This document shows, piece after piece, positions 16,465-25,094 of a DNA stretch of 64,000 nucleotides; the first letter of the stretch is position 1; every line of letters begins with the position of its first letter. The position numbers and the translations under genes are program-made. The notes under the pieces were generated by a model. The model ran no database searches. It was not told the origin of the DNA and saw only the letters and a list, made by a program, of their open reading frames with translations. Origin of the DNA: Euryarchaeota archaeon Ods02 (GTDB lineage Archaea; Halobacteriota; Halobacteria; Halobacteriales; Halorutilaceae); assembly GCA_028751075.1 (NCBI GenBank), contig JAQZDA010000007.1, positions 1-64,000 of the forward strand, read 5' to 3'.

Positions 16465-16872
16465 ATGATTGATACCAGCGAACTCCTCCGCCGGCTCGAA
16501 GAAGAAGGCGCGGAAGTCATGCGGGTGCTCGGCGAGAGGATGCCGGTTTTCGCCGACGTCCTCGAGAGCGAAGACGAAGTGCTGGTTCTGATAGACCTCC
16601 CGGGATGCGAGCAACACAGCGTCGACCTCAAGTTCGAGGAAGGAGTCGGCTTGACCGACGACGTAGGCGGCAAGCTCAAGGTCGAAGCACGTAGGGAGAA
16701 ACCCCTGGAGGAAGGCTTCAAGTACATCGCGGAGGCCCGCAGCGACTTCGTCCGCGGAACCGTACCCATCCACGCGGACGTCGACTACGACGAGAGCGAC
16801 GCGACCTACGAGAACGGACTCCTCAGAGTTCGTATGCCCAAGACCGGTGGCACAGAGATAGATCTGGAGTAG
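16465..16872 (+). CDS. Small heat-shock protein (Hsp20/alpha-crystallin family)
   Basis: A 135-aa protein. A short helical N-terminus precedes an alpha-crystallin beta-sandwich: EVLVLIDLPGCEQHSVDLKF, GKLKVEARRE, FVRGTVPIHADVDYDES and the conserved YENGLLRVRMPK near the end. I start at ATG 16465 because the preceding codon at 16462 is TTG. It is an ATP-independent chaperone by family. The gene is followed after 15 bp by the UbiB-like kinase, possibly as one transcript. Confidence 0.85.
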   Translation: MIDTSELLRRLEEEGAEVMRVLGERMPVFADVLESEDEVLVLIDLPGCEQHSVDLKFEEGVGLTDDVGGKLKVEARREKPLEEGFKYIAEARSDFVRGTVPIHADVDYDESDATYENGLLRVRMPKTGGTEIDLE

Positions 16873-16887
16873 GCTGCGGGCGGCTAG

Positions 16888-18945
16888 ATGGCTATAGCTA
16901 CCTGGCGCCTCGTCCGCGCGACAGTCAAGTTCCTGCCGTTCATAATCGCGTTCGCCAGAGACCGGAACAGATACATCCTCTTCGGCGGCAGCCGCAAAGT
17001 AACCCCCGAACGCCGTACACGCCGCGCCAGGAAGCTCAAGAACACACTCATCAGCCTCGGACCCACCTACATCAAGCTCGGACAGCTGCTGTCCACCCGC
17101 CCCGACGTCGTCCCACAGGAGTACATAGACGAGCTGCTGGAGCTACAGGACGACGTACCACCCGCACCCTACCCGGAGATACAGAAGATACTCGAGGAAG
17201 AGGTCGGACACCCGGACTCCGTTTACACCGCCTTCGAACGCACCGCTATCTCCGGGGCTTCCCTCGGACAGGTGCACGTCGGCTACTACCAGGGTGAGAA
17301 GGTCGCCGTCAAGATACGGCGACCAGGCGTGGAGGAGCTCGTCTCCGCCGACCTCCGGGTGCTGAACTTCTTCCTGCCGTGGACTCAGCGAGCCGCGCGG
17401 TTGATGGGTGAATCAGCGCACGCCGAGAGCCTCGGCGGCCTCGCGGAGGACTTCGAACGCAGGATCAACCAGGAGATGAACTACCACCGCGAAGCGGAGA
17501 TGCTCAACGAGATAAAAGACAACTTCAGAGGCGACGACCGCGTCGTCATCCCCGCCACATACGACGAAGTATGCACGGAACGAGTGCTGACGATGGAGTA
17601 CCACGGCGGCATCAAGATAAACGACGTAGACAAGCTCGAACGAATGGGACACGACCGCGAACGCATCGCCAAGAACCTCGAGAAGATCTACCTGAAGATG
17701 TCGTTGATAGACGGCGTGTTCCACGGCGACCCCCACCCCGGCAACCTCGCCGTCAACGAAGACGAACAGATAGTGATATACGACTTCGGCATGAGCGGCA
17801 GGCTGTCACCGTCGCTGCAGGAGACATTCCTCGACTTCTACCGCGCCGCCGCCGACCACGACGCGGAAGGCGTCATCGACGCCATGATAGAGATGGGTAC
17901 GCTCGACAGAGACGTCGACCGCGAGCTCATGGTCGACGTCATCGACGTAGCCATCCGCGACCTATCCGGCGAAGAGGTGGACGAGCTCCGGATACAGCAG
18001 CTGATGGAGGAGATAGAGGATACCGTCTACGAGTACCCCTTGACCATCCCCTCCTACATCAGCCTGGGGTTACGCGTCAGCACCATCGTCGAAGGAGTAT
18101 GCATAGAGCTCGACCCCGAGTTCGACTTCCTCGAGGTCGCCAGGGAGTTCTTCATCGAGGAAGGCTACGTCCAGAAGGAGGTCCGCGGCCGCGCCGTGCA
18201 GGCGTTCCAGGACCTAGAGGACACCGTCAACGCCATCGCGAACGCGCCGGCGAAGCTCGAAGGCGCGCTCGACAAGTTCCAGCGCGACGACGTCGAGGTC
18301 GTCGTCGAGGTCGAGGACAGCGCCCGACACCTCCGGGGGATGGGACGCGGCATCAGCTACGCCTTAGTCGGAGGCAGCAGCATAGTCGGCGCCACAGTGC
18401 TCACCGTCAGCGAGTCACCGTACACCCCGTATCTCTTCATCTTCGGCCTCCTGATGCTCTACCTCAGCAGGAGGTCGTTCCGCGACAGACGCGGAGCCAT
18501 AGGACCCAAGACCTACGCCACCCGTCATCAGGCGGAGAAGCTTCAGGAAGGCAGCTGGAGAGACCGCGAGGAAGAGAGCCAGGAGAGAAAGAAGCGAAGG
18601 CAGGAGGAGGCGAAGCAGAAGAGAAGCCAGGGAGGCATAGTGAGGCCGCCGCAATACCGTCAAGCAAGGGAACGAGAGGCGAGACGTCGGACGTCGAGGA
18701 AGCCCGAAACAAGAGGGAGAGAGCCGTCCGGTGCGGAGGATCAGCGAGAGGAACAGCGAAGACGGCGGAAAGGCGGCCGTAGACCTCGTAGACGGGGAGA
18801 GAGCCAACCTTCAGGTGAGGGAGAAGATGGTGGGAAAGACTCTGACGAGGGAGACGACGGGGGTGCACGAAGGGGGCCGCGTCCTCCTGGGAGAGACCGT
18901 AGGACGCCGGACCCCGAGAGACGGGGACGAGAGGAAGAAGACTGA
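16888..18945 (+). CDS. AarF/ABC1/UbiB family protein kinase-like protein
   Basis: A 685-aa UbiB-family protein. KLKNTLISLGPTYIKLGQ and LSTRPDVVP give the KxGQ motif. An alanine-rich loop follows in ISGASLGQVH. VAVKIRRPGV holds the Lys, HGDPHPGNLAV is the catalytic loop and IYDFGMSG the metal-binding motif. Two hydrophobic segments near residues 495-535 probably anchor it in the membrane. The last 150 residues are almost entirely Arg, Lys, Glu, Asp, Gly and Ser, unusual for the family. The adjacent UbiD-like gene suggests a role in menaquinone biosynthesis, an inference from neighbours. Confidence 0.9.
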   Translation: MAIATWRLVRATVKFLPFIIAFARDRNRYILFGGSRKVTPERRTRRARKLKNTLISLGPTYIKLGQLLSTRPDVVPQEYIDELLELQDDVPPAPYPEIQKILEEEVGHPDSVYTAFERTAISGASLGQVHVGYYQGEKVAVKIRRPGVEELVSADLRVLNFFLPWTQRAARLMGESAHAESLGGLAEDFERRINQEMNYHREAEMLNEIKDNFRGDDRVVIPATYDEVCTERVLTMEYHGGIKINDVDKLERMGHDRERIAKNLEKIYLKMSLIDGVFHGDPHPGNLAVNEDEQIVIYDFGMSGRLSPSLQETFLDFYRAAADHDAEGVIDAMIEMGTLDRDVDRELMVDVIDVAIRDLSGEEVDELRIQQLMEEIEDTVYEYPLTIPSYISLGLRVSTIVEGVCIELDPEFDFLEVAREFFIEEGYVQKEVRGRAVQAFQDLEDTVNAIANAPAKLEGALDKFQRDDVEVVVEVEDSARHLRGMGRGISYALVGGSSIVGATVLTVSESPYTPYLFIFGLLMLYLSRRSFRDRRGAIGPKTYATRHQAEKLQEGSWRDREEESQERKKRRQEEAKQKRSQGGIVRPPQYRQAREREARRRTSRKPETRGREPSGAEDQREEQRRRRKGGRRPRRRGESQPSGEGEDGGKDSDEGDDGGARRGPRPPGRDRRTPDPERRGREEED

Positions 18946-19014
18946 AGCAGTCGACATCGCCCCACTACCTATTTCGAGGGAACTACTAAAACCACGGCCT
19001 GCAACGGATAACCT

Positions 19015-20532
19015 ATGGCTTACGACGACCTCCATGAGTTCGTCGGCCGGCTGGAGGACGAGGACGAGCTCGTGCGCGTCGAACACGAGGTCGACCCGGT
19101 GCTGGAGATAGCGGAGATAACCGACCGCGTCAGCCGACGGCAGCGACGGCACAACAAAGCGTTGTTTTTCGAGAACCCCGTCGGCAGCGAGCACCCCGTA
19201 CTGATCAACTCGATGGGCTCGATGGAGCGGATGGAGCTCGCTCTCGAGGTCGACGAGCTCGACGACGTCGCCGACCGCATCCGGGAGATACTGGAGTTCC
19301 GGCCGCCGGACATGGGCGGCTTGGTCGGTGCGGTGAAGAACTGGGGCGAGGTAAAGGAAGGCATCGACCTCCTCAGGGAGTTCCGCCGGTATCCACCGAA
19401 CAAGGTCAAGAAGAAGAAAGCGGCGTGCAAGGAGGTCGTGGACGACGACCCAGACCTGAACGAGTACCCGATACTGAAGTGTTGGCCGGAGGACGGCGGC
19501 CGGTTCATCACCTTGCCGCTCGTCGTCAGCGAAGGCCCGGAGGGGAAGCGCAACGTCGGAGTCTACAGGATGCAGGTGTACGACGAACGACGGACGGGGA
19601 TGCACTGGCAGATGCACAAGCATGGGGCGAAACAGTACCGTGACGGCGACGAAGAAGGGATGGAGGTAGCGGTCGCGGTCGGAAGCGACCCCGCGACGGT
19701 GTACAGCGGCACCGCGCCGTTGCCGTTCGACATCGACGAGCTCCTGCTCGCGGGGTTCCTCCGCGAGGAGGGCGTACCCCTCGTAAAATGCGAGACAGTG
19801 GATCTCCGCGTGCCGGCGAACGCGGAGATGGTGCTGGAGGGACGGGTTCTGCCGGAGAAGCGGCCGGAGGGTCCGTTCGGCGACCACACCGGCTACTACA
19901 CCCCTGTGGAGGAGTTCCCGGTGTTCGAGGTAGACTGCATCACCCGTCGCGAGGACCCCATCTACCACACCACCATCGTGGGGAAGCCGCCGCAGGAGGA
20001 CGCCTACATGGGGAAGGCGACCGAGCGCATCTTCCTTCCGTTGATCCAGACGCAGTTCGACGAGATCGTGGACATCAACCTCCCGATAGAGGGGGTGTTC
20101 CACAACCTCGCGATAGTCAGCATCGACAAACAGTACCCGGGTCACGCCCGCAAGGTCATCATGGGGATGCTGTCATTGGGGATGCTGTCGCTGACTAAGA
20201 ACGTCATCGTCGTCGACGAAGACGTCGACGTCCACGACAACAAAGAAGTCACCTGGGCGGTGACGTCACGTATGGACCCCGCGCGCGACGTCGAAATAAT
20301 AGAGCGCGCGCCGCTCGACCACCTCGAACACGCCGCACCCATCAAGGCGTTCGGCGGGAAGATGGGTGTCGACGCGACGAGGCCGTGGCCGGAGGAGGGT
20401 TTCGAACGCACCTGGCCGGAGGAGATAGAGATGACCGACGACGTCCAGGAGCGCGTCGACGAAGTCTGGAGCGAGCTCGGGTTCGCCGAAGATGATGGAG
20501 ATTACGGAGACGGGGAGGACGGCGATGACTGA
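19015..20532 (+). CDS. UbiD-family decarboxylase (probably menaquinone pathway)
   Basis: A 505-aa UbiD-type prenyl-FMN-dependent decarboxylase. Family segments include FFENPVGSEHPVLINS, NVGVYRMQVYDERRTG, MHWQMHKHGA, PFGDHTGYYTP and IYHTTIVGKPP. Haloarchaea use menaquinone, and the UbiB-like gene lies upstream, so decarboxylation of a menaquinone precursor is likely. A role in other aromatic acid metabolism is not excluded. The ATG at 19015 has a TATA-like CTACTAAAA about 28 nt upstream. The stop overlaps the SDR start by 8 nt. Confidence 0.88.
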   Translation: MAYDDLHEFVGRLEDEDELVRVEHEVDPVLEIAEITDRVSRRQRRHNKALFFENPVGSEHPVLINSMGSMERMELALEVDELDDVADRIREILEFRPPDMGGLVGAVKNWGEVKEGIDLLREFRRYPPNKVKKKKAACKEVVDDDPDLNEYPILKCWPEDGGRFITLPLVVSEGPEGKRNVGVYRMQVYDERRTGMHWQMHKHGAKQYRDGDEEGMEVAVAVGSDPATVYSGTAPLPFDIDELLLAGFLREEGVPLVKCETVDLRVPANAEMVLEGRVLPEKRPEGPFGDHTGYYTPVEEFPVFEVDCITRREDPIYHTTIVGKPPQEDAYMGKATERIFLPLIQTQFDEIVDINLPIEGVFHNLAIVSIDKQYPGHARKVIMGMLSLGMLSLTKNVIVVDEDVDVHDNKEVTWAVTSRMDPARDVEIIERAPLDHLEHAAPIKAFGGKMGVDATRPWPEEGFERTWPEEIEMTDDVQERVDEVWSELGFAEDDGDYGDGEDGDD

Positions 20533-21598
20533 AGAAGAGAGATCAGAGAAAACCACGGACGAGGGTTCCGATGAAGGGGAAGGGAGACAGACGGCTCTGG
20601 TCACCGGTGCCTGCGGATTCGTCGGAGAACGCCTCATCGACCTGCTTCTGGACGAAGGGTACGAGGTCGTCGCCACCGATCTCGAGGAGATGTACCACGG
20701 TGGATACGACGACGGAGATGTGGAGTTCCGCGCCGCCGACCTCACCGTGGAAGACGACGTCCGCGCCGCCGTCGAAGGTGTCGACGTCGTCTACCATACG
20801 GCGGCCCTGTTCAGCTACAGCGGCCTCATACCTTGGGAGCAGTTCCACCAGGTCAACGTAGAGGGCACGCGGGTGCTCTGTCAGGCGATGGTCGACGCCG
20901 ACGTCAGCCGTCTGGTTCTCTGGAGCACCGCAGGGGTGTACGCGCCGCCGGAGCCCGACGAGGTACCGATACGGGAAAGCCACCGCAGGGGCGGCGGCGG
21001 GAAGTACGACCGGTCGAAGCAACTGCAGGAGGACGTCGCATCGGAGTTCCACGAGGAACACGGTCTCGACGTCGTATTGCTGCGTCCCGCACCTATCTAC
21101 GGCCCCGGCAGCAGGTACGGCATCGCACGGCTGTGGAAGGCCATCGACGACGGAGTGATGCGGGTGTATCCCACGGAGGACGGGTTCAAGCTGCCGTTGG
21201 TGCACGTAGACGACGTCTGCGCGGCCGCAGTCCATCTCGCGGAGCACGGGGAAGACGGGGAGGCGTACAACGTCGTCGACATGCAGGAGTACGACATGGC
21301 GGACGTCTTCCGGTTCGTCGCCGACACCGTCGGCACCAAGATGTTCCCCGTCCCCGTCGGCTCCAGCACCGTCAGCCACCTCGTGCGGCTGAGGCCGTTC
21401 GTCGCCGCCGGCGAACGCCTGCTGGACGCCGCCGGAGTCGACAGCCCCGTAGAAGCAGACGACGTCTACTACCTCGCAGGCAACTTCCACCTCGACAACA
21501 CGAAGCTCCTCGAAACTGGGTACGAGCTACGGCATCCGTCGTTCGAAATAGGTCTCGAGGCGGCGTTGAAGCAGCACATGCAGGACGGCTACCTGTAG
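20525..21598 (+). CDS. NAD-dependent epimerase/dehydratase (extended SDR)
   Basis: A 357-aa extended SDR. After about 25 acidic residues comes the Rossmann motif ALVTGACGFVGERL (GxxGxxG). The catalytic Ser is in LWSTAGVYAPP, with a Lys in KYDRSKQLQ where the family has YxxxK: the Tyr precedes Asp-Arg-Ser-Lys, so YxxxK is present. PAPIYGPGSRYG is the usual substrate-side segment. I start at ATG 20525, overlapping ubiD by 8 nt, rather than the upstream in-frame codon at 20492. Substrate is unknown: a nucleotide sugar or a sterol-like lipid is possible. Confidence 0.88.
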   Translation: MTEEERSEKTTDEGSDEGEGRQTALVTGACGFVGERLIDLLLDEGYEVVATDLEEMYHGGYDDGDVEFRAADLTVEDDVRAAVEGVDVVYHTAALFSYSGLIPWEQFHQVNVEGTRVLCQAMVDADVSRLVLWSTAGVYAPPEPDEVPIRESHRRGGGGKYDRSKQLQEDVASEFHEEHGLDVVLLRPAPIYGPGSRYGIARLWKAIDDGVMRVYPTEDGFKLPLVHVDDVCAAAVHLAEHGEDGEAYNVVDMQEYDMADVFRFVADTVGTKMFPVPVGSSTVSHLVRLRPFVAAGERLLDAAGVDSPVEADDVYYLAGNFHLDNTKLLETGYELRHPSFEIGLEAALKQHMQDGYL

Positions 21599-21660
21599 CT
21601 GACCTGGAGGCTGCAGAGGCTCTTCCAGCACGTCGACGGGGGGTCAGCCACCATAGATAG

Positions 21661-21726
21661 GGTAGCCAGTACAGGCTTACTGCGTCGTATTACGGTAGCC
21701 AATACAAGGTTGCTGCGTGGTAAGAT
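21661..21726 (+). repeat. Imperfect 33-bp tandem repeat upstream of an AbrB-PIN pair
   Basis: Two adjoining 33-nt units (21661-21693 and 21694-21726) begin GGTAGCCA and share GCGT in the middle; 25 of 33 positions agree. They lie 40 bp before the TATA box of the AbrB-like antitoxin gene. The spacing is about three helical turns, so this may be a double operator for the antitoxin, though that is inference. Confidence 0.7.
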
Positions 21727-21764
21727 ACACGTAGTTACGGAAAAGAGAACGTGTTCACGGCAAA

Positions 21765-21772
21765 CTTTATAT
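21765..21772 (+). promoter_or_regulatory. Promoter of the AbrB-PIN pair
   Basis: CTTTATAT lies 23-30 nt before the ATG at 21795, the spacing of a leaderless transcript. Confidence 0.6.
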
Positions 21773-21794
21773 TGTTTTACCTCTAACTCTAGGT

Positions 21795-22019
21795 ATGAGG
21801 GTTTCGGCTGACGACGGACGCGTCTACCTCTCCAAGGACGTCCGTGAACGGTATGGAGAGGAGTTCGAGCTCGTGGACAGAGGAGACGCCATCGTGTTAG
21901 TGCCCGTCCCGGAAGACCCGTTAGCCGCTCTGAAGGAGGAGGCATCGAAGAGCGAGGGCTCAGTGGAAGATCTAGCGGATGCCGCGCTCGACGAAGCGAC
22001 GGAACAGGCGGGAAGGTGA
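21795..22019 (+). CDS. AbrB-like antitoxin (VapB type)
   Basis: A 74-aa protein. The N-terminal swapped-hairpin segment MRVSADDGRVYLSKDVRERY followed by ELVDRGDAIVLVPV is typical of AbrB/MazE-like DNA-binding antitoxins. The C-terminal part EDLADAALDEATEQ is the likely toxin-binding helix. The PIN-domain gene follows 5 bp after the stop. Leaderless promoter spacing supports this start. Confidence 0.82.
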   Translation: MRVSADDGRVYLSKDVRERYGEEFELVDRGDAIVLVPVPEDPLAALKEEASKSEGSVEDLADAALDEATEQAGR

Positions 22020-22024
22020 CGTAG

Positions 22025-22393
22025 ATGTACGCGGAGACCGACTTCCTGCTCGCCCTCGTCAAGGAGGACGACTGGCTCTCGGAGCCAGCGGAGGATATCT
22101 ACCGCGAACACGGTGACGAGCTCTGGACGTCGGAGTACACGCTCGTGGAGCTGATGATGGTGGCGTACCGCGAGAGCTGGAACGTCCTCCGCACCGTCGC
22201 CGCGGCGAAGCAGCTGGTCGACGTCCAGGGAGAAACGGAGGACGTGCTCGCCGCCGCCAGCCACGTCGAAGACCACGGTTTCACGCCGTTCGACGCCCTA
22301 CATCTCGTACGAAGCGGAGACGACGCCGTAGTCTCCAGCGACAGCAGCTACGACGGCTACAGCGACAGGGTCGAGCTAGAGTCACTGAGGTAG
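22025..22393 (+). CDS. vapC: PIN-domain toxin (VapC)
   Basis: A 122-aa PIN RNase of standard VapC length. Acidic active-site positions are the Asp in MYAETDFLLALV, the Glu in SEYTLVELMMVAY, and the Asp residues in TPFDALHL and VVSSDSSYD. It is coupled to the AbrB-like gene 5 bp upstream, with GTAG before the ATG. VapC toxins cut tRNA or rRNA when released; the target here is unknown. It lies just outside the conserved gltX operon. Confidence 0.87.
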   Translation: MYAETDFLLALVKEDDWLSEPAEDIYREHGDELWTSEYTLVELMMVAYRESWNVLRTVAAAKQLVDVQGETEDVLAAASHVEDHGFTPFDALHLVRSGDDAVVSSDSSYDGYSDRVELESLR

Positions 22394-22432
22394 CGACCTG
22401 TATGAACGCTGGAACCCGCGCGAACCCCGCCT

Positions 22433-24139
22433 TCACCGGTGCGCGTAGAACGCCGTGAACGGCTCCCCGGACTCCACGCGGCTGAACCCAACGCGTTCGA
22501 ACTGCACGACGTCGTCGACGGCTTCCGCCGCAGCAGCCTCGACCACGCCTTCCACTTCGCCGTCCGGCGTCTTGAGGGTGGCGTCCACGGCTTCGCCTTC
22601 CTCCGCGCTCATCCAGTGGACGACGTCGACGTCCTCCTCCCTGACGAGGTCGACGTCGTCGCCGATGTACCTGACCCTGAAGGGGTCTTGTGACGTGACC
22701 TCGACGTTGTACAGCGACTTCAGCCGCAGTCGCTCCCCCAGTTCAGGCAGGTCGTCCGCCTCCAGATACACCCTGTCGTCGACGTGTATCTCCCGGTTGC
22801 CGCGGTCGACGTCGGGGTGTCGGGATGGCGTCGCCGTCGTCTCCGGTGCGTCCTCCACCGTCACCTCCACTGGATCACGCACGAGGAAGAACCGGTCGGC
22901 GTCGTCGTCTACGAGGGCGCGGTTCTCGCTGTAGACGTGGCTCATGCTGAACTCTATGTCGCTTTCGCTGACTCCGAGGTCGAGCAGGGCGCTCCGGAGC
23001 GCCATCGGCTGGATGCCGCGGCGGCGTAGCGCGCGGACGCTGGGTACCCGTGGATCGCTCCAGCCTTCGTAGTCGCCGCGGTCGATGGCTTCCGCGAGCG
23101 ACGACGTCGACAGGGTGCCGTACTCCTCGATGCTGACGCGGCCCCAGTGCACTACCTCGGGGTACGTCCAGTCGAAGTAGCTGTAGACGAAGCTCTGCCT
23201 GTCCCTGCTGTCCCTGAGGTCCTTCCCGCGGATGATATGCGTGACCCCCAGGAGGTGGTCGTCGACCGCTGACTGGAAGTCCAGCATCGGCCAGACCCTG
23301 TACTCGCTGCCGACGAGGGCGTGCGGGTGGCTCTCTGTGTCGACGACGCGGAACGCCACCCAGTCACGTAACGCGGGGTTCGGATGCTCTATCTCAGTCT
23401 TCACCCGGAGGACGACGTCTTCCGCGTCTTCGTGCATCCGGCTCCAGGCCTCGAGGTTCTCCTCAACTCCTCGTTCGCGGTGGGGGCAGGCTTCGCCTTC
23501 CTTCTTGAGGTGGCTGAACTCCTCCTGGCTGCAGCTGCAGACGTACGCGCCTTCCTTCTCTATCAGCTGTTCCGCGTAATCGTAGTACGTCTCCAGCCGG
23601 CTGCTTGCCCTGTGGATCTCGTCGGCGTGGAAACCCAGCCATTCGGCATCCTCCTGATACCAGCTGTATGCTTCCTCCTGTGGAGGTTTGTTGACGGGGT
23701 CGGTGTCGTCGAACCTGAGGATGAGGCGACCGTCGTACTCCTCGACGTACTCGCTGTTGACGACGAGGCCGCGCGCGCTTCCTATCGTCGGCGGACCGTT
23801 GGGGTTGGGCGCGAACCGCATCACCACCTCGTCGACGTCGTCCGCGCCAGGCAGCGGCGGCAGGCCCTCGTCCTCCTCGTCTTCGTCGTCGCGTTCGAGC
23901 TCCTCCAGCAGCTCGGGCGCTATCTCTTCGAGGCGGCTGCGGCGTTCACCGGCGTCGAGGGAGTTCACCTCTGCGACCACCTCTGGAGCTTCGTCGCTTA
24001 TCTCTTCGGCGTCCTCCCTCAGTTCGGGGTGTTCACCCATGAGCTTCCCGACCACGGCTCCGACGTCGGCGTCTTCACCGTGTTCGACGGCGTTCTGCAG
24101 TGCGTACGCCTCCACTAGGTCACGTGCTTCGTCGTCCAT
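22433..24139 (-). CDS. gltX: Glutamyl-tRNA synthetase, archaeal type
   Basis: A 568-aa class I synthetase. An archaeal N-terminal helical domain of about 95 residues precedes the Rossmann fold, with MRFAPNPNGPPTIGSARG as the HIGH-motif region. YGTLSTSSLAEA is the KMSKS-equivalent loop. The C-terminal beta-barrels read the anticodon. Haloarchaeal enzymes charge both tRNA-Glu and, for transamidation, tRNA-Gln. The first HIGH His position is Thr, which I take as a lineage variant rather than a defect. The ATG overlaps the idsA stop in TGATG. Confidence 0.95.
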   Translation of the reverse strand: MDDEARDLVEAYALQNAVEHGEDADVGAVVGKLMGEHPELREDAEEISDEAPEVVAEVNSLDAGERRSRLEEIAPELLEELERDDEDEEDEGLPPLPGADDVDEVVMRFAPNPNGPPTIGSARGLVVNSEYVEEYDGRLILRFDDTDPVNKPPQEEAYSWYQEDAEWLGFHADEIHRASSRLETYYDYAEQLIEKEGAYVCSCSQEEFSHLKKEGEACPHRERGVEENLEAWSRMHEDAEDVVLRVKTEIEHPNPALRDWVAFRVVDTESHPHALVGSEYRVWPMLDFQSAVDDHLLGVTHIIRGKDLRDSRDRQSFVYSYFDWTYPEVVHWGRVSIEEYGTLSTSSLAEAIDRGDYEGWSDPRVPSVRALRRRGIQPMALRSALLDLGVSESDIEFSMSHVYSENRALVDDDADRFFLVRDPVEVTVEDAPETTATPSRHPDVDRGNREIHVDDRVYLEADDLPELGERLRLKSLYNVEVTSQDPFRVRYIGDDVDLVREEDVDVVHWMSAEEGEAVDATLKTPDGEVEGVVEAAAAEAVDDVVQFERVGFSRVESGEPFTAFYAHR

Positions 24140-25092
24140 CAGTACTCCCTCGACACCAGGTAGTCAGCTAGCTCCGCGAGTATCTCCTTCTCCCTGCACT
24201 CCGGCAACACGTCGAGGTCGCGTTTCCCGTCTTCCACCAGCTCCCTCGCCCGCTCCCGGGCGTACTCTATGCTCCCCGACTCCTCGAGCTCAGCGACCTT
24301 CGCCTCGACGTCCTCCTCAGACGCGTCCTCTTCGAGGTAGGGGTCGACGTCGTTCTCCAGAGCGTGCAGAGCGACGAGCGTGGGTTTGCCTTCCACGAGG
24401 TCGCTGCCGCGCTGTTTGCCGAGCTCCTCGCTCGACGTCGTGAGGTCGAGAACGTCGTCGTGTATCTGGAACGCCTTACCGGTCTTGACGCCGAAGTCGT
24501 ACAGCCTGTCGACGGCTTCGTCGTCCGCGTCCGCCGACAGCGCGCCGAGCGCGCCCGCTGCTCCGAACAAGACCCCGGTCTTCATCTCCACCATCCGCAT
24601 GTACTCCTCCTCCGAGGTGATGTCGCCGCTGATGTCTACGCTCTGTCCCTCGCATATACGGGTGCAGGTCTCCGCGAGCACGCGGAGCATCCTGTTCTGT
24701 TTCTCCGGCGGATGCACCTCGTCGAGCACCTGTTCGAAAGCCTTCGAGTACAGGAAGTCACCGGTGAGGATGGCGGTGGACTCACCCCATCGAACGTGGA
24801 CGCTTGGTTCCCCGCGTCGGACGGGGTCGTCGTCCATTATGTCGTCGTGGATGAGGGTGAAGGAATGCGTTATCTCGACTGCGAGAGCCGGCGGCAAAGC
24901 GTCCTCGCCTCCTCCTTCAAGGGCTTCCGCCACCAACATCACTACCGCGGGCCGGAGGCGTTTGCCGCCCGCCGTCAAGAGATAGCGCGCGGCGTCGTGA
25001 AGCTCCCTGGCGTCGCCGCCACCGAACTCCAGGTTCTCGAGCTCACGGTCGACTACCTCTGCTCTCTCCGCCACCTCGTCCTCTACCACCAT
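24139..25092 (-). CDS. idsA: Geranylgeranyl/farnesyl diphosphate synthase
   Basis: A 317-aa trans-prenyltransferase. The first Asp-rich motif is in LIHDDIMDDDPVRRG and the second in FQIHDDVLDLT, with GGKRLRPAVV binding the IPP phosphate. It would elongate DMAPP and IPP to the C20 chain for archaeal ether lipids and menaquinone. It sits between RNase J and gltX in the conserved isoprenoid cluster, with 2 nt to the RNase J stop and a 1-nt overlap with gltX. Confidence 0.95.
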   Translation of the reverse strand: MVVEDEVAERAEVVDRELENLEFGGGDARELHDAARYLLTAGGKRLRPAVVMLVAEALEGGGEDALPPALAVEITHSFTLIHDDIMDDDPVRRGEPSVHVRWGESTAILTGDFLYSKAFEQVLDEVHPPEKQNRMLRVLAETCTRICEGQSVDISGDITSEEEYMRMVEMKTGVLFGAAGALGALSADADDEAVDRLYDFGVKTGKAFQIHDDVLDLTTSSEELGKQRGSDLVEGKPTLVALHALENDVDPYLEEDASEEDVEAKVAELEESGSIEYARERARELVEDGKRDLDVLPECREKEILAELADYLVSREY

Positions 25093-25094
25093 CT

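Noticed and set aside
18811-20145. 444-codon minus-strand frame opposite the UbiD-like gene
   Set aside because: It is the shadow of a GC-rich coding strand. The plus-strand frame has clear UbiD motifs.
23780-23840. Loss of the first HIGH His in GltX as a sign of inactivation
   Set aside because: The surrounding PPTIGSARG context and the KMSKS-like loop are intact, and the gene sits in its conserved operon, so a tolerated variant is more likely.
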